From: Acetobacter sp. 46_36
GTDB lineage: Bacteria > Pseudomonadota > Alphaproteobacteria > RF32 > CAG-239
Length of the DNA stretch: 64,000 bases
Reading direction: 5' to 3'
Assembly (NCBI GenBank): GCA_001917135.1
Contig: MNTT01000015.1
Location: forward strand, 62,001-126,000
The position numbers and the translations under genes were made by a program. The notes under the pieces were generated by a model. The model saw nothing but the letters and a program-made list of their open reading frames with translations, was not told where the DNA came from and did not search any database. Shown here in pieces: positions 41,709 to 49,699 of the stretch. Every line of letters starts with the position of its first letter. Positions within the stretch are counted from its first letter, which is position 1.

Positions 41709-43413
41709 CGGATTCGCATTAAATTATTCAACTGACGAACTAAAAAAAATGACCACCGAAGAAATGACCGACATTACGCTGCTGTCAGAAACCTCTCCTG
41801 CATGGCAGGCTCTTTCCGAAGGAGACCGCAAAGCTCTGCAGCACCTGGTTCAGGCCGCCAAGATACTGAACAACGTCTGCCTGCAACAGGACAACCCGCA
41901 CAATATTTCTTTGAAGCAGGCGCTTGAGCAAGCTGCAAAAAACGATGAACAAGCTGCATTGACTTTAAAAATGTTTAATTCCCTGAATGGCGTATCCGGC
42001 TTAAACGGAATTGACCCTGCCCCAATCTGCCTGTTCAAAGGCCTGACAACATCAGCCGGAAAAAATTTTTATCCGCAAGACTTAACCGTCGACGAATTTC
42101 ATCAAATCCTGTTAAACATGTTCGCTGGCGGAGAATCCGAAGAAATTGCCCGCATTTTGTCCGCCCGAACCATGATTGTCCGCAACGGTTCAAAATTAAA
42201 GGCCGTTGATTACACCGAATACTTCAAAAAAGAATTCTCCGCTATGGCAAACGAACTGGAAGTCGCCGCCCACTACTGCTCTGACGATTTGTTCCGGGAA
42301 TTTTTGTCATGGCAGGCACAAGCCTTACTGCAAAATAACGAAGATATGGATATGCTGGCCGATAAACACTGGGCTATGATGCAGGATTCGCCTCTTGAAT
42401 TTACCATCAGCCGCGAAAACTATGATGATGAAATGACACCGACAGTCTTGGAAAATCAGCAGCTTGCCGCTTTGATTAAACAGCATAATATTGATGTTAT
42501 CGCCAAAGATATGCTTGGCGCCCGGGTCGGCATCGTCAACAGAGAGGGAACCAAACTGCTGCTGCAATTCAGGGATATGATGCCCAAATTGAGCGCCCTT
42601 ATGCCTTATGCCGGTAAATACGCACAAAGCATCAACGCCGATGCAGATTTAAAGCAAACCATGGTTGACGTTGACTTAATCAGCCTGACCGGAGATTACG
42701 CCCAATGCCGCGGCGGTATTACTGTTGCTCAAAATCTGCCCAACAACGACAAACTCGCCATCAAAACCGGAGGCGGACGGCGCAACGTCTATCATCGGCA
42801 GGTACGCCAGGGACACGACCCCGAACGGACGCAAAAGATGCTGGACGTTTTTCTTCACCCCGATTTTCACAAATATTACGACTTGGAAGCCGACCACCTG
42901 TTTGTTATCGGACACGAAAACGGACATTCTTTAGGACCGAACAGCGAATATCAGAACTCCCCGGGTATTTGCAAATCCATTATTGAAGAAAATAAAGCCG
43001 ACACGATTTCAATCGCTTTCATGCCGGAATACGTCAAGCAGGGCATTCTCAGCGAGGAAAGGTTAAAACAAATCTACACCACTTGGATTTTTCGCCTCCT
43101 GCTGCGCGCCAAACCGATATTCCCGACCGAAACCTACAAAATAGTCGACTTAATAGAATTTAACACTCTTTTGAAACACGGAGCCATAACATTCGACGCT
43201 AACATGCTGCTGCATATCGACTTTGCCAAAGTAAGCCCGGCTATGTATGAGCTGCTGGCTAAAGTTATTGACATTCAGCTCTCTAAATCCCCGCAAAAAG
43301 CGCGGCAATACATCGAAGAAAACACATCATGGGGCGAACTTCATGAATATATCGCCGCTGCCCACAAACAACTTGGATTAAAGAAATATAAGAATATTGT
43401 AAGTTTCTTCTAA
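41695..43413 (+). CDS. M49-like (dipeptidyl peptidase III-type) zinc peptidase
   Basis: A 572-residue protein with a zinc site of the M49 kind: HENGH at residues 407-411 and the third ligand in IIEENKAD at 431-432. The surrounding LFVIGHENGHSLGPNSEYQN and the long helical N-terminal half match the Nudix-3/DPP III-like branch. Classic DPP III has a six-residue HExxxH, so this is the HExxH variant. It probably removes dipeptides from small peptides. No signal peptide is seen. It overlaps the AMMECR1-like gene by 14 bases, so the two are coupled. Confidence 0.7.
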   Translation: MTTYNGFALNYSTDELKKMTTEEMTDITLLSETSPAWQALSEGDRKALQHLVQAAKILNNVCLQQDNPHNISLKQALEQAAKNDEQAALTLKMFNSLNGVSGLNGIDPAPICLFKGLTTSAGKNFYPQDLTVDEFHQILLNMFAGGESEEIARILSARTMIVRNGSKLKAVDYTEYFKKEFSAMANELEVAAHYCSDDLFREFLSWQAQALLQNNEDMDMLADKHWAMMQDSPLEFTISRENYDDEMTPTVLENQQLAALIKQHNIDVIAKDMLGARVGIVNREGTKLLLQFRDMMPKLSALMPYAGKYAQSINADADLKQTMVDVDLISLTGDYAQCRGGITVAQNLPNNDKLAIKTGGGRRNVYHRQVRQGHDPERTQKMLDVFLHPDFHKYYDLEADHLFVIGHENGHSLGPNSEYQNSPGICKSIIEENKADTISIAFMPEYVKQGILSEERLKQIYTTWIFRLLLRAKPIFPTETYKIVDLIEFNTLLKHGAITFDANMLLHIDFAKVSPAMYELLAKVIDIQLSKSPQKARQYIEENTSWGELHEYIAAAHKQLGLKKYKNIVSFF

Positions 43414-43480
43414 AAAGCGGTTGCATGCCGCAAAGCGATACGATATAAATACGACAGATACTTTTTAAGGAGATTGATTG

Positions 43481-43855
43481 ATGTTCGGACGTTTTTTTTA
43501 CGGACAATGCTCTTTAGCCGAAGCATTTTGGAAATTTTCATTTCTGGGTCTTGCCGTTTCCGGTTTTGTTACCCGTCTTTTAATGATATTCCTGAAGCAG
43601 TCGGCAGGATACGAAACCCGTTATCTGCAGGTTCTATGGAACAACATTTCCCTTCTGAGCATGAATCCGGCTGCTTTTACCTGGCTGTGCTTTTATACCG
43701 CAGCATTTTTGGCCGTACTGACCTATTCCGTCGTTTGTATCGTCGGAATGTGGAACACGTACAAAGAATACGAAAAGAGCAAAGTCCTCGCTTTTATCTG
43801 TATGCTTCTGGTCTGGGTAATGGTTTATTTTGCCGTTAAATTCTCCATTTACTAA
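43481..43855 (+). CDS. Small three-span membrane protein
   Basis: A 124-residue protein with three hydrophobic segments (about residues 13-38, 66-90 and 102-122), the first with FWKFSFLGLAVSGFVTRLLM. I recognise no family. The ATG at 43481 has AAGGAG eight bases upstream. It lies 67 bases after the peptidase gene and before a strong terminator, so it is the last gene of the group. Confidence 0.7.
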   Translation: MFGRFFYGQCSLAEAFWKFSFLGLAVSGFVTRLLMIFLKQSAGYETRYLQVLWNNISLLSMNPAAFTWLCFYTAAFLAVLTYSVVCIVGMWNTYKEYEKSKVLAFICMLLVWVMVYFAVKFSIY

Positions 43856-43900
43856 TCTTTCAACCTGCTAATCGCTCCGTATGTTATTATCTGATAAAAG

Positions 43901-43927
43901 CTCCTGAAATCAGGAGTTTTTATTTTT
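43901..43927 (+). terminator. Terminator of the 39.8-43.9 kb gene group
   Basis: A stem CTCCTG/CAGGAG (43901-43906, 43911-43916), extendable by one A-T pair, is followed by TTTTTATTTTT. Confidence 0.85.
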
Positions 43928-43961
43928 CCGGTTTCTTTTCTCCGTTTTTCCACTTTCCATC

Positions 43962-43984
43962 AAAAAAGGGAGCCAGCTGCTCCC
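43962..43984 (-). terminator. Terminator after gyrB
   Basis: A 6-bp stem GGGAGC/GCTCCC (43968-43973, 43979-43984) is followed by TTTTTT on the minus strand, 30 bases past the gyrB stop. Confidence 0.8.
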
Positions 43985-44013
43985 TCTTAACCGTACAATT
44001 CAAAATAAACCGG

Positions 44014-46455
44014 CTAAATATCCAGATTGACCACATTAAGGGCGTTTTCCTGAATAAAGTCTTTACGAGGCTCAACCACATCGCCCATCAAGGTAGAAAA
44101 GACCTCATCAGCCTCTTCCATCTGGTCGATTTTGACCTGCAACAGCGAACGAGCTTCCGGATCCAGTGTCGTTTCCCATAACTGCTCAGGATTCATTTCG
44201 CCCAAACCTTTATAGCGCTGCAAGGTAATTCCCTTCTTCCCGGCAGCCATAACCGCATCAACCAGCGTAACCGGCCCGGCAATTACCGTTTCGTCGCCGG
44301 TTTTAGACACCAGCTTTAACGGCTGGGAAAAATTTTCCGCCAAAAATTCTTTCATAGTATTCAGCATCTTTGCCTCACCGCTTTCCAAAATCGAAGCGCC
44401 GACAATATGTTCTTCCCGAACGCCGCGCAATGTGCGATAGAAAGAGATGCTGCCGTTTTCCAAAATATCTGCTTTCCAGCCGCGGTCATATTCCGCTTCC
44501 AAATTGTCCAACCGCGCCGTCAGGTTGTCCAGAGCTGGTTTCAGCCGATTCGTATCAGCCAAAATCTCCTTGTCAAACAACCCGCTGATAGCCATCTGCT
44601 CCACAATATGCTCAGGAGCTTTGGTACTCAACATGGAAACAAGGTTCCGCGCTTTCTTTGTACTTTCGACATACGCCACCAAATCCTGTCCGAGGATTCG
44701 CTCACCATCGACTTTTTCCAAATAAGCGTCATCGCATCCACCGTTAATCAGATAATCTTCCATCTCGCGGTCATCTTTCAGATAAATAATCGAATTCCCG
44801 CGTTTGGCCTTATACAGCGGCGGTTGGGCAATATACACGTACCCGCGCTCAATAAGCTCCGGCATTTGCCGATAGAAGAACGTCAGCAACAGCGTCCGGA
44901 TGTGTGCGCCGTCGACATCCGCATCGGTCATAATTACAATCTTGTGATAGCGGCATTTGTCGGGATTAAAGTCATCACGGCCGATTCCCGTCCCGAGCGC
45001 CGTAATAATCGTTCCGATTTCCGCCGAATTCAGCATCTTGTCAAAACGTGCCCTTTCAACATTCAGGATTTTGCCGCGCAACGGCATAATCGCCTGATTC
45101 TTTCTGTCACGCCCCTGCTTCGCCGACCCGCCCGCAGAGTCTCCCTCAACAATAAACACTTCCGACAAAGCCGGATCTTTTTCCTGACAGTCTGCCAGTT
45201 TTCCCGGCAGGGAAGAAATATCAAGCACGCCTTTGCGCCGCGTCAATTCGCGAGCTTTGCGCGCCGCCTCGCGCGCCGTTGCAGCTTCAACAATCTTGCC
45301 AACGATAATCTTGGCTTCTGCCGGATGCTCGTCCAGCCATTCCTTAAGCTTATCGCCCATAATGCTTTCTACAACCGGTCGTACCTCAGAAGAAACCAGT
45401 TTATCCTTAGTCTGGGACGAAAATTTCGGATCCGGTACCTTAACTGACAAAACGCAGGTCAGCCCTTCGCGCATATCGTCACCGGTAATAGCCGTTTTAT
45501 CCTTTTTCAAAAGCCCGTTTTCCAAAATATAGTTATTGACTGTTCTTGTAAGTGCTCCCCGGAAACCGGCCAGATGCGTTCCGCCGTCCTTTTGCGGCAC
45601 ATTGTTGGTAAAGCACAACATACTTTCGTTATATGCTTCCGTCCACTGCATAGCGACATCGACCTGCATACCGTTCTGTTCGCCGGAAATGCTGATAATA
45701 CTTTCATGCAGCGGAGCTTTCGCTTTATTCAGGTGCGTAACAAACGCCTTCAATCCGCCTTCATAATGAAAAACCGTTTCCTTAGGCTCATTGCCGCGAT
45801 TATCAATCAATTTCAAATAAACGCCGGAGTTCAAAAAAGCCTTCTCGCGGATAGAACGTTCCAAAACGTCATAGCTGAATTCCGTCTGTGTAAATGTTTC
45901 AGGAGACGGCAAAAAAGAAACTTCTGTCCCGTGGCGTCCCGGCGTCGAGCCGGTAACATGAATATGCTCCACGACATTACCGTTTGCAAATTCGGCTTCA
46001 TACTGCTGGTCATTGCGCCAAATCTTCAGCCTCAGCCATGTAGACAAGGCATTGACTACCGACACCCCCACCCCGTGCAGACCGCCGGAAACCTTATATG
46101 AATTATTGTCAAACTTGCCGCCGGAATGCAACTCGGTCATAATGACTTCCGCCGCCGAAACGCCTTCTTCCTTATGCATATCAACCGGCATGCCGCGGCC
46201 GTTGTCGCGAACAGTTGCCGAACCGTCAGGATTTAAAATAACCTCGGTTTTATCGCAATATCCTGCCAACGCTTCGTCAATTGCATTGTCAAGAACCTCA
46301 TAAATCATATGATGCAGGCCGGATCCGTCATCGGTATCACCGATATACATACCCGGACGTTTCCGCACGGCATCCAAACCTTTCAACACTTTGATTGAAT
46401 CTGCGTTATATTCTTGTTCGCCCTTAATAATTTCATCTTCCGTAAATTCAGCCAT
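44014..46455 (-). CDS. gyrB: DNA gyrase subunit B
   Basis: An 813-residue type II topoisomerase subunit: GHKL ATPase domain (EVLDNAIDEALAGYCD near residue 54; GGLHGVGVSVVNALS near 124), transducer, and TOPRIM domain (EGDSAGGSAKQGRDRKNQAI near 438; TDADVDGAHIRTLLLTFFYRQ near 512). The C-terminal RYKGLGEMNPEQLWETT confirms GyrB over ParE. With GyrA it adds negative supercoils. It is not next to dnaA, dnaN or recF, its common partners. Confidence 0.97.
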   Translation of the reverse strand: MAEFTEDEIIKGEQEYNADSIKVLKGLDAVRKRPGMYIGDTDDGSGLHHMIYEVLDNAIDEALAGYCDKTEVILNPDGSATVRDNGRGMPVDMHKEEGVSAAEVIMTELHSGGKFDNNSYKVSGGLHGVGVSVVNALSTWLRLKIWRNDQQYEAEFANGNVVEHIHVTGSTPGRHGTEVSFLPSPETFTQTEFSYDVLERSIREKAFLNSGVYLKLIDNRGNEPKETVFHYEGGLKAFVTHLNKAKAPLHESIISISGEQNGMQVDVAMQWTEAYNESMLCFTNNVPQKDGGTHLAGFRGALTRTVNNYILENGLLKKDKTAITGDDMREGLTCVLSVKVPDPKFSSQTKDKLVSSEVRPVVESIMGDKLKEWLDEHPAEAKIIVGKIVEAATAREAARKARELTRRKGVLDISSLPGKLADCQEKDPALSEVFIVEGDSAGGSAKQGRDRKNQAIMPLRGKILNVERARFDKMLNSAEIGTIITALGTGIGRDDFNPDKCRYHKIVIMTDADVDGAHIRTLLLTFFYRQMPELIERGYVYIAQPPLYKAKRGNSIIYLKDDREMEDYLINGGCDDAYLEKVDGERILGQDLVAYVESTKKARNLVSMLSTKAPEHIVEQMAISGLFDKEILADTNRLKPALDNLTARLDNLEAEYDRGWKADILENGSISFYRTLRGVREEHIVGASILESGEAKMLNTMKEFLAENFSQPLKLVSKTGDETVIAGPVTLVDAVMAAGKKGITLQRYKGLGEMNPEQLWETTLDPEARSLLQVKIDQMEEADEVFSTLMGDVVEPRKDFIQENALNVVNLDI

Positions 46456-46493
46456 TATAAACCTCTGTTTTCGTAAATCTCCAAGTCTTGTTT

Positions 46494-46521
46494 AATATAG
46501 CATACCTGAAGATTTTACCAA
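46494..46521 (-). promoter_or_regulatory. Promoter of gyrB
   Basis: On the minus strand TTGGTA (complement of 46516-46521) and TATATT (complement of 46494-46499) are 16 bases apart, about 40 bases before the gyrB ATG. Confidence 0.6.
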
Positions 46522-46628
46522 GCAAAATTTACAAAAATATAAGGGTTATCAACAAAAAACATCCCCCTCAACCGGAGTCGCACAGCTGTCTGAAACAGAA
46601 AAAACAAATTTCGTCTACACATTCTATC

Positions 46629-46657
46629 TTGGCGGACAAGCATGTTTATGGTATCAT
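46629..46657 (+). promoter_or_regulatory. Promoter of the gene at 46693
   Basis: TTGGCG (46629-46634) and TATCAT (46652-46657) are 17 bases apart, about 35 bases before the ATG. Confidence 0.5.
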
Positions 46658-46692
46658 CAATCTATAACTATACACAAAAAGAAGGAACGGCC

Positions 46693-47286
46693 ATGACCGA
46701 CAACAATCTTATGGATAATATGTGGGAAATTTTTAAAATCAGAGTGGAAGCTCTGCAAAATATCAACCCCAAAATGTTCGTCGACAATCAAAAACCTGTA
46801 TCATTTTTATCAAATCTTGAAAAAGACGGCCCCAAAGACGCCCTGATTAAAGCCTCTCTGGTAGCCCAAGCATATATAACCACCAAAAAACCTCAACTGT
46901 CAGACAAGTTTGACCATGCATACGGCGAAGCGCTTGTAGACCGTAACATTCACGCTGATATCAACCGTTTTTTAATACCGAGTCTGGTTAACGCCTATCT
47001 GCAGGATAAACAAAACGGCATAATCGATGAAAACGGAAAATTAACCGGCAACCTGAAAAAATCAAAAATTATGCAGATTCCCCATAATGACTCCCAATAC
47101 GGCATTCCGGCACAAGCGCGGGATGTTATAAACAAATATTCCAACACTTCAAAACTGGCAGAACTGCGCAGCAAAATTGCCCAAACGGCAGACAAATGCC
47201 TGAATACAAATTTGGAAAAAAAGAAGTTGCCAAAAACGCTTAAGAATATTGAAACAATAATATCCGACAATCTATTCGACAGATAA
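46693..47286 (+). CDS. Hypothetical cytoplasmic protein
   Basis: A 197-residue, Asn/Lys-rich, mostly helical protein (WEIFKIRVEALQNINPKMF; NRFLIPSLVNAYLQDKQNG; TADKCLNTNLEKKKLPKTL). It has no signal peptide or membrane span. I chose ATG 46693, preceded by GAAGGAACGG, rather than an upstream in-frame start. It is a single-gene transcript divergent from gyrB. I recognise no family; base composition is more A/T-rich than the neighbours, so recent acquisition is possible. Confidence 0.6.
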   Translation: MTDNNLMDNMWEIFKIRVEALQNINPKMFVDNQKPVSFLSNLEKDGPKDALIKASLVAQAYITTKKPQLSDKFDHAYGEALVDRNIHADINRFLIPSLVNAYLQDKQNGIIDENGKLTGNLKKSKIMQIPHNDSQYGIPAQARDVINKYSNTSKLAELRSKIAQTADKCLNTNLEKKKLPKTLKNIETIISDNLFDR

Positions 47287-47580
47287 TCGCTGCCAGAACA
47301 AAACAACAATACTGTTTTGTTCACTTCCAACGGGGCTCCTCTCATATTTTTTCAGAAAGTTCCTCAAAAAGCAACAAAACTCCAAAATCAAACGTGGCGT
47401 TTTTCTGGCATCGTACTTCCTGCCCCACCAATACCCCCGCAAATATGCGTACGAAAACTCTCGTCAAAGCTTAAATATCTCCCCTCCGCTGTTCCTGCGT
47501 CTAGAAATGTCTTTTGACATTTCCGCAAATGGTTTTACTTAATGTTGCACCTAAATAAATAACTGCTAAACAGCAAACAC
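47287..47580. other. Intergenic region with hairpins and a protein-like remnant
   Basis: A 10-bp inverted repeat GAACAAAACA/TGTTTTGTTC (47296-47305, 47313-47322) lies just after the upstream gene and may terminate it. A 7-bp hairpin AAATGTC/GACATTT lies near 47505-47522. Between them (about 47380-47520) the minus strand carries a stretch that reads like coding sequence (FLDAGTAEGRYLSFDESF, then THICGGIGGAGSTMPEKRHV, stop) but has no good start. See findings. Confidence 0.4.
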
Positions 47581-48264
47581 CTAAAACGAGTAACGGAGTC
47601 CCAGAGACATCTCCATAATGTTTTTAACATAATCATTGCTACCGGTCATCGTAACATAATGTGCCATCGCCCGAACAGCCCAGTTCCTGTTCAAATTAAA
47701 CTGCAGTCCCAATCCGGTACGCATGCCAAACGACTCTTCTTTAACGTTGCCATTAACGCTATATCCCAATACATTTGCTGCAAGATTTATATCAAAATCA
47801 TAATACGCGCCACCCAATGACATCAAAATATCCAATTGCTTGTCTATCGGCTGATAAAATAAAAAATCCACCCCGTACGCCGCATATTTTACACCGACAT
47901 CAATGTTATTGCCATTAAAACGTGTCCCTTTATTCTCTTTTCCCGCCTGCTGATAAAAAAGTTCCATTCCGACTTTCTTATTAAAGCGAAATCCCAGCGT
48001 CGGCTTAAAAAAGTTATATTCAGTTTCAGCTATACTCTTATACTTAAAATTTCCTTCCTTCTCCAAATCAAGATGATTTCTGCCGACATCCAGCCCCAGT
48101 GTATAGCGCGGATGCTGCGTTTCCTTCCTCGGCAACGGGCGCACATAATTCGCCGTCACTGTTCGAGAAACAACGCGCGTTCCAGGCTGACGATAATACT
48201 CCGCCCGCGCAGAGCCGCAAATTAAACCGAAAAAGACTCCGGACAAGAGTAAGAACTTTCTCAT
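47581..48264 (-). CDS. Outer-membrane beta-barrel protein
   Basis: A 227-residue protein with a signal peptide (RKFLLLSGVFFGLICGSARA, cleavage near residue 21). Alternating polar/aromatic strands follow, for example RYTLGLDVGRNHLDL, KVGMELFYQQAG, GVKYAAYGVDFLFYQ and WAVRAMAHYVTM. It ends in LGLRYSF with the terminal Phe that outer-membrane barrels use for assembly. It resembles the small OmpA/OprF-type eight-stranded barrels. ATG 48264 has GGGAAG six bases upstream. A structured RNA and a terminator lie directly before it, so its expression may be attenuated. Confidence 0.85.
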   Translation of the reverse strand: MRKFLLLSGVFFGLICGSARAEYYRQPGTRVVSRTVTANYVRPLPRKETQHPRYTLGLDVGRNHLDLEKEGNFKYKSIAETEYNFFKPTLGFRFNKKVGMELFYQQAGKENKGTRFNGNNIDVGVKYAAYGVDFLFYQPIDKQLDILMSLGGAYYDFDINLAANVLGYSVNGNVKEESFGMRTGLGLQFNLNRNWAVRAMAHYVTMTGSNDYVKNIMEMSLGLRYSF

Positions 48265-48292
48265 ATCACACTTCCCTTTTTTCCCAATGGTT

Positions 48293-48323
48293 AAAGAAAA
48301 AGCCATCTTGACTAGAAGATGAC
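48293..48323 (-). terminator. Terminator between structured RNA and barrel gene
   Basis: On the minus strand an 8-bp stem GTCATCTT/AAGATGGC with one T-G pair (48316-48323 with 48302-48309) is followed by TTTTTCTTT, 29 bases before the barrel gene's ATG. Confidence 0.75.
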
Positions 48324-48510
48324 TGGAAGTTGAAAGTCTGCTAATGAACAGTGCGGTATATTCACCGCTGAGGCTTATTTTACCGCCTTCCAGTCCACGA
48401 CTGAAGGCATGTAAAGTTTCGCCTTTACATAGTGCGTCATTAGAGAGGCTTTCAAACCCCGAAATGTCCTCCGGACATTCCGACTTGAGACTAAAGCACC
48501 CTCGCTTAAC
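48293..48510 (-). ncRNA. Multibranched structured RNA upstream of the barrel gene
   Basis: On the minus strand a closing stem joins GTT(T)GAAAG...CTAATGA to TCATTAG...CTTTCAAC (8 bp with one bulge plus 7 bp). Inside lie three hairpins: TGTAAAG/CTTTACA, GCCTTCAGTC/GACTGGAAGGC with one bulge, and GCGGT/ACCGC. Just 5' is another, GAATGTCC/GGACATTT with one G-T pair. A terminator follows. No reading frame explains the sequence. It could be a riboswitch-like leader of the barrel gene, or a stand-alone RNA, perhaps derived from a mobile element (the omegaRNA group made from IscB/TnpB elements also has such multibranch folds). I cannot place it in a known family. Confidence 0.6.
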
Positions 48511-48603
48511 ATTTAGTAAATATCATTATGTAAAGAATAATATGTTATATACTTTTGCAAATTAAAACCGATATTACGCAAAAACGATTCCACATATTAC
48601 GCC

Positions 48604-48640
48604 AAAAATAACGCTGCCGAATCACCTTCCCGGCAGCGTT
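48604..48640 (-). terminator. Terminator of the nrdD-nrdG operon
   Basis: A 10-bp stem AACGCTGCCG/CGGCAGCGTT (48610-48619, 48631-48640) is followed by ATTTTT on the minus strand, about 60 bases past the nrdG stop. Confidence 0.85.
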
Positions 48641-48701
48641 GACATTCAATTTTTAACAAAAAGATTAAAAAGCTTTTCCGCAATTCAAAACAAAGTTTCC
48701 C

Positions 48702-49403
48702 TTATTTTCGCACATCAAAAACGTCAAAGCATCCCTGCAAATACGCCAGCAGTGCAGTGTCTTCCACCAATGCCAGGCATTGACTCTCCGTCGTATCCGT
48801 ATCGGAAGGAACTTTTCGGTATTTCTGTAAATAATATTCCTTAACGCCAAGCCCCTTCAAAGTATCTGCAATCGTATAAATATCTTTAACCGAAAGAAAG
48901 CGCGGATCACAAGTCGTCCGGCATTCAAATGGCACCCCTGAATTAATCAGCAGATGCAGGCTTTCCCGAACCTTCTCCACATCTGCGATTCCCCCGGTAA
49001 CATCTTTATACCGTTCGGCCTCCAACGGCGCTTTAATATCAAATCCGACCCAATCGGTTTTGGACAAAACCTCTTTAAGATGTGCCGGACGATATCCTCC
49101 GGTATGGAGTCCGATTTGATATCCCAAAGCTTTCACTTCGTCCATTGCCGCCCCCAGGGTATCCTGAACCAAAGGTTCTCCGCCTGAAAAAACCACGGCA
49201 TCAAGCATTCCTTTTCTCTGCTCAAGAAAATCCGTAAACTTCTTCCAGACGATATTCGTCTCGGCATTCACATCCTGAAGATGCGTATTATGACAGAAAG
49301 GACAACGCCAAGGACACCCCTGCATAAAGACAACAGCAGACATCCGGTTAGGAAAATCGACGATACTGAATTTCTCAATACCGCCGATTCTAATAGCACT
49401 CAT
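48702..49403 (-). CDS. nrdG: Anaerobic ribonucleotide reductase activating protein (radical SAM)
   Basis: A 233-residue radical-SAM enzyme with the cluster motif MQGCPWRCPFCHN (C-x3-C-x2-C, near residues 29-41) and FSGGEPLVQ (near 74). It uses S-adenosylmethionine to make the glycyl radical on NrdD. Its length and the VKALGYQIGLHTGGY and GVPFECRTTCDP segments are nearer the pyruvate-formate-lyase-activase-like branch than E. coli NrdG (about 154 residues). Start ATG 49403. It closes the nrdD operon, 38 bases after the small glycyl-radical gene. Confidence 0.9.
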   Translation of the reverse strand: MSAIRIGGIEKFSIVDFPNRMSAVVFMQGCPWRCPFCHNTHLQDVNAETNIVWKKFTDFLEQRKGMLDAVVFSGGEPLVQDTLGAAMDEVKALGYQIGLHTGGYRPAHLKEVLSKTDWVGFDIKAPLEAERYKDVTGGIADVEKVRESLHLLINSGVPFECRTTCDPRFLSVKDIYTIADTLKGLGVKEYYLQKYRKVPSDTDTTESQCLALVEDTALLAYLQGCFDVFDVRK

Positions 49404-49441
49404 CAACAGACCGCTAAACTGGTTAAACCCCGTTTAACCGC

Positions 49442-49672
49442 TTACTCGGCAGCCAAAGCCATCGTATTGTCTCTGCAGACGCATTCACGGGCTTCGCATC
49501 CCATAACGGCCTTCTCTTCGCAGAAACACAAGCGGGATTTATATTCGCCTTTCTTGCCGACATTAAATTCCGTCGTCGGGCGGATATATCCCATAACTCT
49601 GGTATAGACTTCGCAACGCTGTCTTTCAGAATCGTCTAATTTAACATCATCAATATTAATAATATTGCTCAT
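49442..49672 (-). CDS. Separate glycyl-radical domain of NrdD
   Basis: A 76-residue protein containing QRCEVYTRVMGYIRPTTEFN and GKKGEYKSR. This is the pattern found at the very C-terminus of ordinary NrdD proteins, with the radical glycine in the RVxGY motif (Gly28 here). A Cys-rich tail (RLCFCEEKAVMGCEARECVC) follows. The large NrdD upstream ends before this domain, so the enzyme is split in two chains. The ATG at 49672 has its own GGGAG ribosome site, and the gap to nrdD is 27 bases, so this is a real gene rather than an error-made fragment. Confidence 0.8.
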   Translation of the reverse strand: MSNIINIDDVKLDDSERQRCEVYTRVMGYIRPTTEFNVGKKGEYKSRLCFCEEKAVMGCEARECVCRDNTMALAAE

Positions 49673-49699
49673 CTTTCTCCCTTTCACTAATATAATATT

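Noticed and set aside
44407..45447. A 346-codon plus-strand frame opposite gyrB
   Set aside because: It runs fully antisense to gyrB, which has clear conserved motifs on the other strand.
48293..48510. A decayed IscB or TnpB transposon with its gene
   Set aside because: No tnpB, iscB or transposase coding remnant is visible on either side; only the RNA fold recalls these elements, so this stays as one of two ideas for the structured RNA.
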